Source: Ruminococcaceae bacterium UBA1438 (GTDB lineage: Bacteria; Bacillota; Clostridia; Oscillospirales; Acutalibacteraceae). Taken from it: DNA of 20,318 nucleotides. Below the pieces are notes generated by a model. It searched no databases and was not told the origin of the DNA. It saw only the letters and a program-made list of their open reading frames with translations. The translations under genes were made by a program, and so were the position numbers. The stretch lies in assembly GCA_002329285.1 (NCBI GenBank), contig DCTO01000020.1, positions 3,358 through 23,675 on the forward strand, given 5' to 3'. This document shows positions 1 through 7,600 of the stretch, one piece after another. Every line of letters begins with the position of its first letter. The first letter of the stretch is position 1.

Positions 1-34
1 TAAAAATTATGGTCAAAACTCTTAAAATAAAACG

Positions 35-60
35 TAACTGACTGTTTTAATCGTCAGTTA
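35..60. repeat. Inverted repeat, 8-bp arms
   Basis: TAACTGAC at 35-42 is matched by GTCAGTTA at 53-60, giving a perfect 8-bp stem with a 10-base loop. Read on the minus strand the stem is followed by a T-rich stretch (CGTTTTATTTT), so it could be a weak terminator for a minus-strand gene left of the window. It could also be an operator for the downstream WYL gene. Nothing else is recognisable in 1-206 except AT-rich sequence. Confidence 0.4.
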
Positions 61-206
61 AAAAAAATAAAGAAGCATACATTTAGACAATTTTTAAGCA
101 AAATATTAGAGAAATTGTCCAAATAGATATTAAACTCCAAAAATTAATAGTGTTTTGCAATAAAAATTATTTTATAAATTTACAAAATATTACGACTCCG
201 CATATC

Positions 207-1115
207 ATGTCTACCCGAGAAACCCTTTTGCGATACAATTTTATTATAAATAGACTGAGACGTGGCCCTGCCACATTTGATGAAATCATAGATTACCTTA
301 AAACAAAATCTGAAGACCTTGATTATAATCTCTCAATTTCTCAAAGGACTTTTCAGAGAGATAAACAAGATATTCTGTCGCTATATGGCATTATCATTAA
401 TTTTGATAAAAGTACTAAAAAATACTATATAGATATAGACGACACTACCGATGAGAATCAGAGATTATTAGAATACTTTGACATTATAAATGCATTCAGA
501 TTTAGCGAAAATATTTCTAAATATGTCCATTTAGACATGCATACACCTCTTGGCACAGAATATTTATTAGATTTAAAAGATGCCATTGAAGGACATAAAC
601 TGATTACTTTTAATCATCAAAAGTTTTATGAAAATGAAGCCACACTTCGCAATGTAGAACCATATATTTTGAAGGAATTCAAAAACCGCTGGTATTTGGT
701 TGCCAGAGATATAGCCGACAAAAGGATTAAAACTTTTGCTCTTGACAGAATATCTCTACTTAAAATAACAAACGTAACTTTTCCAGAGCCAACAGATTTT
801 GATGCAAATGAATATTTTAAATATTGCTATGGAATTGTGAGGCTAGATGATTTGGCACCTGAAGAAGTAATATTATCATTTACTCCCAAACAAGGTAAAT
901 ATATAAAGTCTTTGCCACTACACAACTCACAAGAAATAATTGTAGATAATGATAGTGAACTCATGATTAAGTTGAAAATATTCATAACTTATGATTTTAT
1001 TCAAGAGCTTTTGCAATATGGTGTTGAGGTAAAGGTATTGAAACCAGATTTACTAGCTAAATGGATAAATGAAATACATTCAAATGCATTGAAAAGATAT
1101 GAGTCTGAGAAATAA
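207..1115 (+). CDS. WYL-domain transcriptional regulator
   Basis: A 302-residue protein with the layout of WYL-family regulators: an N-terminal winged helix-turn-helix (about residues 1-75), a central WYL domain (about 125-195) with the signature RWYLVA at 161-166 and the ALDRI segment at 178-182, and a C-terminal WCX-like extension. WYL domains are thought to sense nucleotide or nucleic-acid ligands and control transcription; the target here is unknown. I chose the ATG at 207 because the family usually starts a few residues before the RYNFII-like segment. An in-frame GTG at 150 would add 19 residues of unlikely composition. No Shine-Dalgarno site precedes the ATG, which is normal for Bacteroidetes. 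The N-terminal sequence resembles Bacteroidales WYL proteins (recalled, not searched). It stands alone, with a 162-base gap before rpsA, which has its own promoter. Confidence 0.85.
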   Translation: MSTRETLLRYNFIINRLRRGPATFDEIIDYLKTKSEDLDYNLSISQRTFQRDKQDILSLYGIIINFDKSTKKYYIDIDDTTDENQRLLEYFDIINAFRFSENISKYVHLDMHTPLGTEYLLDLKDAIEGHKLITFNHQKFYENEATLRNVEPYILKEFKNRWYLVARDIADKRIKTFALDRISLLKITNVTFPEPTDFDANEYFKYCYGIVRLDDLAPEEVILSFTPKQGKYIKSLPLHNSQEIIVDNDSELMIKLKIFITYDFIQELLQYGVEVKVLKPDLLAKWINEIHSNALKRYESEK

Positions 1116-1197
1116 TTATGCTATTGCATATTAATAATACTAATTATCATATCTTTGCTATTACGTAACAGATTCAATTTCAATATATTAAATATTA

Positions 1198-1227
1198 TTG
1201 ATAAATAAAAATTTTTTTGTACTTTTG
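1198..1227 (+). promoter_or_regulatory. Bacteroidetes-type promoter for rpsA
   Basis: TTG at 1198-1200 (-33 element) is followed by 19 bases and then TACTTTTG at 1220-1227, an exact fit to the -7 consensus TAnnTTTG. This element is used by the primary sigma factor of Bacteroidetes and is not a Firmicutes or Proteobacteria promoter. Transcription should start about 1234, giving a leader of roughly 45 bases before rpsA. Confidence 0.85.
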
Positions 1228-1235
1228 CAAACAAA

Positions 1236-1257
1236 AAAAACTTGAGAACAAGTTTTT
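1236..1257 (+). promoter_or_regulatory. Leader hairpin of rpsA mRNA
   Basis: AAAAACTTG (1236-1244) and CAAGTTTTT (1249-1257) form a perfect 9-bp stem closed by an AGAA loop, ending in five U residues. It lies at the very start of the predicted transcript. An alternative pairing exists between CTTGA (1241-1245) and TCAAG (1257-1261); the two cannot form together. The element could stabilise the 5' end, attenuate transcription or take part in S1 autoregulation. Which of these applies cannot be told from sequence. Confidence 0.5.
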
Positions 1258-1262
1258 CAAGA

Positions 1263-1288
1263 AAGGAGAAAACATGAATGGAAAATGA
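1263..1288 (+). promoter_or_regulatory. Strong Shine-Dalgarno plus overlapping 4-codon ORF at rpsA start
   Basis: AAGGAG at 1263-1268 sits 9 bases before the rpsA ATG at 1278. A second ATG at 1274, in another frame and 5 bases from the Shine-Dalgarno, opens a four-codon reading frame (M-N-G-K-stop, 1274-1288) that straddles the rpsA start. Only the 1278 ATG gives the S1 protein. Strong Shine-Dalgarno sites are uncommon in Bacteroidetes. Confidence 0.55.
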
Positions 1289-3170
1289 AAAAAATTATCA
1301 ACCAGAAGAAAATTTAAACGAGGTTGTACAAACAAATGAAATCACTAATGAAAGTGAGGAAATTAATCCCCAAAAGCAGGAAACAATTAATGTATCAGAG
1401 GATATAACTACAAAAACTAAGTCTTCTGATGAATTTGATTGGGATGCTCTAATAATGGAGACAAAGGACTATCGTGATGACGATAGACAAAAATTAGAAG
1501 AGAAATACACTAAGACATTGAATGTACTACAAGATAAGGAAATTATCGAAGGTACAGTTATTGGATTTGGAGAGAGAGAAGTATTTGTAAATATTAATTA
1601 CAAATCAGATGGTGTGATTCCTCTCAATGAGGTGCGTTATAATCCAGATTTGAAGGTAGGTGACAAAATCGAAGTCTATGTAGAGAGCCAAGATGATGGC
1701 ACTGGACAATTAATATTATCTCATAAAAAAGCTAGAATACTTTCAGCATGGAACAAGATAAATGAATTATACGAGGCTAATGCCATTGTACAAGGTTATA
1801 TAAAATCTAGAACTAAAGGTGGTCTCATTGTAGATCTATATGGCATAGAATGTTTCTTACCTGGCAGTCAGATAGACGTTAAACCTATTAAAGATTATGA
1901 TGCTTTTGTAGGTACTACAATGGATTTCAAAATTGTAAAAATTAATCAAGAATTTAAAAATGTTGTAGTCTCTCATAAAGCTATAATAGAAGAAGAAATC
2001 GAAGCACAAAAATCTGAAATCATTTCTAAATTAGAAAAAGGTCAAGTTTTAGAAGGTGAAGTCAAAAATATTACTTCTTATGGTGTATTTATCGATTTAG
2101 GCGGTATAGATGGTTTAATACATATAACAGATCTTAGCTGGGGCAGAATAAATCATCCTGAAGAAATTGTACAACTCGGACAAAAATTAAATGTAGTAAT
2201 TTTAGATTTCGACGAGCATAAAAAACGTATCTCTCTTGGTTTGAAACAATTAACTCCTCATCCTTGGGATTTATTAGATCCTAATCTCAAAGCTGGTGAC
2301 AAAGTTAGTGGCAAAGTAGTAGCTATAGCTGATTATGGTGCTTTCGTAGAAATTATACCAGGTGTAGAAGGTTTAATACATGTATCTGAAATGTCGTGGT
2401 CTCAGCATCTACGTTCTGCACAAGATTTCCTTAAAGTAGGTGATACTGTCGAAGCTATTATCTTATCTATCGATAGAGAAGAACGAAAAATGTCGCTTGG
2501 TATCAAACAACTTTTACCTGATCCTTGGGTAGATATTCAAGAAAGATATCCAGTAGGCTCTAAACATAAAGCTATAGTACGTAATTTCACTACTTTTGGT
2601 GTTTTTGTAGAATTAGAAGAAGGTGTAGATGGCTTAATTCATATTAGCGATCTATCATGGACAAGAAAAATCAAACATCCATCAGAATTTTGTAAAATAG
2701 GTGATGAATTAGAAGTCGTAGTTTTAGAAATAGATACTGATAATCGTAGATTAAGCTTAGGTCATAAACAAATTGATGAAAATCCATGGGAAATTTATGA
2801 ATCTATTTTTACTCCAGATTCTATACATCAAGGTAGAATTATAGAACTGCGTAAAGATAAAGGTGCAGTCGTTGAATTACCATATGGTATGGAAGCATAT
2901 GCTCCTGCTAGTCAATTAATTAAAGAAGATAAATCTAAAGCAAATGTTGATGAAATTCTAGATTTCATGATTACTGAGTTTAATAAAGATGCTAAAAAAA
3001 TCACTGTTTCTCATACTAGAACATGGGAAAACCCTAGACCTTCTAAATCTAAAAAAACTAAATCTACACAATCAGAAAGTTCATCTACTCACACTACTTT
3101 AGCTGATTTAGGAATCTTTGATGATATTAAAGAGCAACTAAATAATAACGAAGAAGATAATACTAAATAG
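1278..3170 (+). CDS. rpsA: 30S ribosomal protein S1
   Basis: A 630-residue protein with six S1 (OB-fold RNA-binding) repeats at about residues 88-151, 168-234, 256-325, 341-411, 426-498 and 516-580. Repeats 3 to 5 are the best conserved, each with the YGVF/YGAF/FGVF, GLIH(I/V)S-like and SLG(L/I/H)KQ signatures. S1 binds mRNA on the small ribosomal subunit and helps start translation on structured or leaderless-type messages; it matters particularly in Bacteroidetes, which mostly lack Shine-Dalgarno sites. An acidic, low-complexity N-terminus of about 85 residues and a Lys/Ser/Thr-rich then acidic tail (about 585-630) flank the repeats. The length and the N-terminal DEFDWD segment fit Bacteroidetes S1. 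It has its own promoter and terminator, so it is monocistronic. Confidence 0.95.
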   Translation: MENEKNYQPEENLNEVVQTNEITNESEEINPQKQETINVSEDITTKTKSSDEFDWDALIMETKDYRDDDRQKLEEKYTKTLNVLQDKEIIEGTVIGFGEREVFVNINYKSDGVIPLNEVRYNPDLKVGDKIEVYVESQDDGTGQLILSHKKARILSAWNKINELYEANAIVQGYIKSRTKGGLIVDLYGIECFLPGSQIDVKPIKDYDAFVGTTMDFKIVKINQEFKNVVVSHKAIIEEEIEAQKSEIISKLEKGQVLEGEVKNITSYGVFIDLGGIDGLIHITDLSWGRINHPEEIVQLGQKLNVVILDFDEHKKRISLGLKQLTPHPWDLLDPNLKAGDKVSGKVVAIADYGAFVEIIPGVEGLIHVSEMSWSQHLRSAQDFLKVGDTVEAIILSIDREERKMSLGIKQLLPDPWVDIQERYPVGSKHKAIVRNFTTFGVFVELEEGVDGLIHISDLSWTRKIKHPSEFCKIGDELEVVVLEIDTDNRRLSLGHKQIDENPWEIYESIFTPDSIHQGRIIELRKDKGAVVELPYGMEAYAPASQLIKEDKSKANVDEILDFMITEFNKDAKKITVSHTRTWENPRPSKSKKTKSTQSESSSTHTTLADLGIFDDIKEQLNNNEEDNTK

Positions 3171-3194
3171 TTGTTTGTTTGTTTAATAACTATG

Positions 3195-3226
3195 AAAGTG
3201 GCAGCCTTTAGGTTGCCACTTTTTTT
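3195..3226 (+). terminator. Rho-independent terminator of rpsA
   Basis: Arms at 3195-3206 and 3211-3222 form a 12-bp stem (one G-U pair) around a TTTA loop. The stem continues into a T run (3220-3226) and further T-rich sequence. It lies 24 bases after the rpsA stop codon. Confidence 0.92.
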
Positions 3227-3319
3227 ATTTATTATTTTTAATTTTGTAAAAAAATTTTTTTGTGAAAAATACACATAGCAAGGTTATCGTTAGAATAATA
3301 AAAAAGTTTTTCAAAACAG
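3227..3319. other. Probable junction between Bacteroidetes and Clostridia DNA
   Basis: This AT-rich stretch carries no gene. To its left are a Bacteroidetes promoter, leader, gene and terminator; to its right are sigma-A promoters, Shine-Dalgarno-led genes of higher G+C and a clostridial dcw cluster. It includes a self-complementary run of seven A and seven T (3248-3261), a low-complexity sequence on which an assembler could join unrelated reads. The exact breakpoint cannot be placed by eye: the TTTTGTAAAAA-like sequence at 3242-3252 also resembles the AT-rich intergenic DNA near 9443-9456 in the right part. Confidence 0.7.
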
Positions 3320-3348
3320 TTGAAAAAAAAGCTTGCGCATATTATAAT
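3320..3348 (+). promoter_or_regulatory. Sigma-A type promoter for the ECF gene
   Basis: TTGAAA at 3320-3325 is separated by exactly 17 bases from a perfect TATAAT at 3343-3348. The predicted start, about 3355, gives a 95-base leader before the S-component ATG. This is the first feature of clearly Firmicutes style in the window. Confidence 0.85.
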
Positions 3349-3354
3349 ATAGCC

Positions 3355-3449
3355 GCATTGCATCCGCAGATAAAAATAGCTTTATCGGGCGCTCCGCCTT
3401 TGTGTTTGGGCGGTTTGCTTTGGAGCAGTAGCAGAAAGGAAAACTTAAT
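3355..3449 (+). promoter_or_regulatory. Structured 5' leader, possible riboswitch of unknown class
   Basis: The predicted leader is richer in G+C than its surroundings. It can form a 6-bp hairpin (GATAAA 3369-3374 with TTTATC 3381-3386), a CCGCC/GGCGG hairpin (3394-3398 with 3409-3413) and a longer-range GCTCC/GGAGC pairing (3391-3395 with 3422-3426). The last two share bases, so they could be alternative states. A Shine-Dalgarno AAAGGA follows at 3435-3440. ECF S-component genes in Clostridia are often under vitamin riboswitches, but I could not match this leader to a known class. Confidence 0.35.
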
Positions 3450-4262
3450 ATGAAGAAAAACACAAGAGTTATTGCAGGCACCGGTTTGCTCACAGCGATT
3501 GTTGTGGTTTTGCAGATGCTTGGAGTCTCAATAAAATTCGGCATGTTCAGCATAACCTTAACACTGGCACCGATTATTATCGGCGCCGCAATTTACGGCA
3601 TTGGCGCAGGAGCATGGCTCGGCGCAGCATTCGGGGCAGCCGTTCTTATTTCCGGAGATGCAGCTCCGTTTTTAGCGCTCAATCCTCCGGTTTCAGCCTT
3701 TGAAACCGTTGGCGTGGTTTTGCTCAAAGGCATTCTTGCCGGTTTATGCGCAAGCCTTGCATTTAAGGCAGTTGAAAAAGCAGGAGCAAAAAATGCAAAA
3801 CGCACCGCTTTATTTGCTTCTCCCCTTGTTGGCTCAGCAGTGTTTATTATCGGTTACGGTTTGGTTGTAACGCTCTTAATTAATCAGAAGCTTGCAGATA
3901 AGCTTGGGGCCTATACCTCGCTTGTAGCTTCAGTTGCAGCCGCATTACTTGCATTTATTTCCTGCATCGTTGCCGTTGCAATTTATGACACCGTTAAGAA
4001 AAACACAAATCTCGGCGCAGTTGTTATTGCCGGCATAGTTGCCCCTGTTGTTAACACTGGAGTGTTCATTATCGGCTGCAAGCTGTTTTTCATGGACATT
4101 ATCAATGCCTGGGCAGAGGCCGCAGGCGTTGCAAGCGCAGGCTTGTTTATTATCACCGGCGTTGTTGGCTTTAACTTTATTATTGAGCTTGCCGTTAACC
4201 TTTTGCTTGCGAGTGTGATCGTCAGAATCATCAGCATTGCGCGAAAGGAAAACAAAAGATAA
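3450..4262 (+). CDS. ECF-type transporter S component (vitamin uptake, substrate unknown)
   Basis: A 270-residue very hydrophobic protein with about six or seven membrane segments (roughly 5-24, 33-69, 84-105, 118-143, 155-179, 188-213 and 231-263) and a short basic C-terminus. The N-terminal pattern of Ala/Gly-rich helices, including an APIIIGAAIYG segment followed by GAxLGAAFGAA, is typical of S components of energy-coupling factor transporters. These bind a vitamin or similar micronutrient in the membrane and dock with a shared EcfA/A'/T module. No energising genes are nearby, consistent with a group II system whose EcfAAT is encoded elsewhere. It is longer than most S components (about 170-200 residues). 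The start at 3450 follows AAAGGA by 9 bases. It has its own promoter and terminator. The ligand cannot be assigned; other small integral membrane transporter families remain possible. Confidence 0.7.
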   Translation: MKKNTRVIAGTGLLTAIVVVLQMLGVSIKFGMFSITLTLAPIIIGAAIYGIGAGAWLGAAFGAAVLISGDAAPFLALNPPVSAFETVGVVLLKGILAGLCASLAFKAVEKAGAKNAKRTALFASPLVGSAVFIIGYGLVVTLLINQKLADKLGAYTSLVASVAAALLAFISCIVAVAIYDTVKKNTNLGAVVIAGIVAPVVNTGVFIIGCKLFFMDIINAWAEAAGVASAGLFIITGVVGFNFIIELAVNLLLASVIVRIISIARKENKR

Positions 4263-4273
4263 AATATAAAAGC

Positions 4274-4310
4274 AAATCCCGAGGGCATCAAGCTTTCGGG
4301 ATTTTATTTT
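4274..4310 (+). terminator. Rho-independent terminator of the ECF gene
   Basis: AAATCCCGA at 4274-4282 pairs with TCGGGATTT at 4296-4304 (9 bp, 13-base loop), followed by TATTTT. It starts 11 bases after the stop codon. Confidence 0.85.
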
Positions 4311-4346
4311 AACTTTAAACAATTTATGAAAACCTTAAATTTGGGC

Positions 4347-4375
4347 TTGATATATAATTGTTAAAAATATATAAT
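4347..4375 (+). promoter_or_regulatory. Sigma-A type promoter for the small protein and alpha-mannosidase
   Basis: TTGATA at 4347-4352, a 17-base spacer and a perfect TATAAT at 4370-4375. Transcription should begin about 4382, leaving a leader of about 24 bases with a strong GGAGGAG (4393-4399) 6 bases before the ATG at 4406. Confidence 0.85.
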
Positions 4376-4405
4376 AAGATAATCTGATTTTTGGAGGAGT
4401 AAAAT

Positions 4406-4627
4406 ATGAAAGTCCGCATTCCCAAGCACAAAGAATTTCTGATTAAATTTGAAGATGATTATCCCAAGGCTGACGAAGCATGGAAGGAGCTTAATCAGAT
4501 TGTTAAGGATTATTCCGTAGACGGCAAATCCGTTTATTCCAAAACCTTTATTGAGGATAATGAGGATAAGGTTAAGGCTTTGCAGGAAAAATATGAATTC
4601 ACCTACGAAATCATTGAAAAGCGTTAA
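4406..4627 (+). CDS. Small hypothetical protein, 73 residues
   Basis: I do not recognise this family. It is a charged, soluble-looking protein of 73 residues with no signal peptide or membrane segment. It begins with a basic patch (KVRIPKHK), followed by a predicted amphipathic helix rich in Asp/Glu/Lys (about 17-35) and a second one (about 52-63), giving a likely beta-alpha/alpha-beta small fold. It is very probably a real gene: a near-consensus promoter and an ideal Shine-Dalgarno site (GGAGGAG, 6-base spacing) precede it, and its G+C and codon use match the neighbours. It ends 32 bases before the alpha-mannosidase start with no terminator between them, so the two genes are likely co-transcribed. 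That link may be functional or only positional. Confidence 0.75.
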   Translation: MKVRIPKHKEFLIKFEDDYPKADEAWKELNQIVKDYSVDGKSVYSKTFIEDNEDKVKALQEKYEFTYEIIEKR

Positions 4628-4659
4628 CCAGACTATTTAAGAATAACAGGTAAAGCATT

Positions 4660-7600
4660 ATGGAAAAGAAAAAAGCATATGTTGTTGCCACCGCTCATTT
4701 GGACACGGTTTGGCGCTGGAATCTGGCAAAAACAATCAAAGAGCATATTCAGAACACCCTTGAGCAAAACGTTAAGCTGATTGAAAAATATCCTCATTAC
4801 CGTTTTAATTTTGAGGGTGCGTTTCGCTATAAGCTGATAGAGGAATACTATCCCAAGTATTTTGAGCATATTAAGGAACTTGCTGCAGAGGGCAGATGGT
4901 GCCCGGTTGGCAGCGAATTTGAAAACGGCGATGTTAACATTCCCTCGCCCGAGGCTCTTTTCAGAAATATTCTTATCGGCAACCGTTATTTTGCCAAGAA
5001 TTTCGGCAAGCCCTGCAATGATATTTTTCTTCCTGACTGCTTCGGCTTCGGCTATGCACTGCCAAGCGTTATGAAGCATTCGGGGCTCACAGGGTTCTCA
5101 ACACAAAAGCTGAGCTGGGGCTCCGCATACGGAATCCCCTTTGATCTCGGATATTTTCAAGGGCCTGACGGTGCAAAGGTGCTTGCAAGCATTGACGCAA
5201 GATCGTATTGCTTTAAATTTGACGGCGACGTCAGGGGCAACGTGAGCATTATTGACAAGGTTTCCAAAAACGCCTTTGAAATCGGCCTGCCGCAGACCAT
5301 GCATTATTACGGCACGGGTGACGAAGGCGGCGCGCCGACTGAGGAAAGCATTGCCGCAGTTGAGGAAAGCGTTTTGAAAAACGGCGAATCTGATTTTGAA
5401 ATCGTTTCCGCTTCCAGCGTTGAATATTTTGAGGATATGAGCAATCTTCCACAGGAGGAGCTTGACAAGCTGCCCGTTTGGAATAACGAGCTCGTTATGA
5501 CCGAGCACGGCGTTGGCAGCTACACCTCACGCACCGCAACCAAAAGGCAGAATGCAAAATGTGAGTCACTTGCCGATTACACAGAAAAGGCATGCTCCGC
5601 AGCAGATGCTTTGGGCGTTTATAAATATCCGAAGAAGAATATCAACAGAGCGTGGGAACGTATTATTCAGCATCATTTTCATGATGACATTACCGGCACC
5701 TCCAACATGGATGTTTATAACGATGCTCACAACGATTACATCGTTACTCAAAAGCAGCTGCAAACCGAATATCTCGGCGCAGTGGGCGCAATCGCAAACG
5801 AGCTTGACACCGAATGGATTTCCGAATGCGCGGTTATTGTTAACAATCCCTCAGCGATTAAGAGATACGATGTTGTTAACGCAAAAGTAAAGCTTAACCA
5901 CAATTCCACCTTTATCAAGGTTGTTGATAAGGATGGAAACGAAACTCCGAGCCAGATAATCAACAAGATGGGCAAGGAGTTTGAAATTGCCTTTATGGCG
6001 GAGGTTGGCCCGCTTGGCTTCAGAGCATACGATATACAAGCAGCTAACAAGGCCTGCGAAATCAAAACCGACGTTAAAGCCTTTGAGCACGCGCTTGAAA
6101 ATGAGAAATATCAGATCCTTTTCAACAAAAACGGAGACATTGCTTCAATAGTTGACAAGGAAAACAAACGCCAGCTTTTGGAATCTCCAATCAAGATTGC
6201 AAAATTCTCAAACACCGGCGCGCTCAATTACCCGAGCTGGGAGTTGAGAAGAGCCGATGTTGAGGCTGAGCCGGAGGTTTTTGCAAACCAGCCGGAATTT
6301 GAAATAACCGAAAACGGGCCTGCAAGGGCATCTGTTAAAATCACAAGAGTTATTAACCATTCAAAAATTGAGCAGACCGTTTCGCTTGCAAGCGGCAGCC
6401 AATTTATCAGGATTGACAATAAGCTTGACTGGCGCTCACGCCGCTCACTGTTAAAAGCAGTGTTCCCCTTCAGCTGCTATAATGAAACGGCAACCTATGA
6501 TTTAGGCCTTGGCGTTATCAAAAGAGGTAATAATTCAGAGCAGTTGTTTGAGGTTCCCGCGCAAAAATGGGCGGACATAACAGCCGGTAGCAATGAATAC
6601 GGAGTCAGCATTTTTTCTGACTGCAAATACGGCTGGGATAAACCGGCGTCAAACACGCTGCGCTTAACGCTTATGCACACCCCTGCCGGTGCGTTTACAA
6701 AGGAAACCAGGCAGGATATGCAGGACCTTGGCAGAAATGAATTTGCATTCGGAATTTTTGCACACGAAGGCGGATTTGAAAACGGAACGCAGACGCAGAG
6801 TGAGCTTTTCCAAAAGCCGCTTATAGCATTCCAAACCGGATCACGCAGAAAGGGCAAGCTTTCAGACCGCTTTTCCTTTGCAGACATCAGCGATGACGGA
6901 GTTATCATCCGCGCAATCAAAGCGGCAGAGGATGACGAAGCAATTATCATAAGAGTTAACGAGGGCATCGGCAGAGCACACAAGAATGTGAAGATTAATC
7001 TTTGCGAAAAGATTGAGGCGGCTTACGAAGCACTTGCAAACGAAGAAAACATCTGCGAAGCAAAATTCAGCGGTAACAGCGTTTCTTTTGATATTGAGCC
7101 ATATTGCGTAAAAACCTTTAAGCTTTATCTTAAGAGACCGGAAAGGGCGGCAAAGGAAAGCTTTAAGAAAATGGAGCTTGAATGCAATTCAAAGGGCTTC
7201 ACCTCACGAGAGGATATGCGCAACGTTATTATCCAGGGCGGCGGATGTTCCCTCCCTGCCGAACTTTATCCTGAAAGCCTTACATACGGAGGCATCACTT
7301 TCAGGCTGACTGACCCGAATGCCAATGCAGACATAATGGTTGCAAGAGGGCAAACCCTTGAAATTCCCAAGGCGGCAACAAAGCTTTATATGCTTGCTGC
7401 CTCAACACTTGATGATAAAGAGGCAACCTTCCTTGCTGACAATAAAGAGATTGAGCTGACAATTCATTCATTTAAAGAGCCAATCGGCGTTTTTGATATG
7501 GCAGGACTTAATCAGACGGCTTTAATTAAAAACGCAAATCCGGCGCTTGAATTCACCCACACAAACCATCCGAAGGGAGTTATTCCGAACGGCAAAGCAT

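Noticed and set aside
3355..3367. GCATTGCATCCGC resembles the 3' tail of the tetrahydrofolate riboswitch
   Set aside because: The matching 5' half and core would have to lie upstream, where the promoter is. Only about 12 bases agree (from memory), so chance is likely.
3262..3453. 63-codon plus-strand reading frame over the ECF leader
   Set aside because: It spans a consensus promoter and a structured leader, has no Shine-Dalgarno site and overlaps the real ECF start.
4633..5508. Long antisense frames inside the alpha-mannosidase gene
   Set aside because: They lie opposite a strongly conserved GH38 coding region and have no start signals or recognisable domains.
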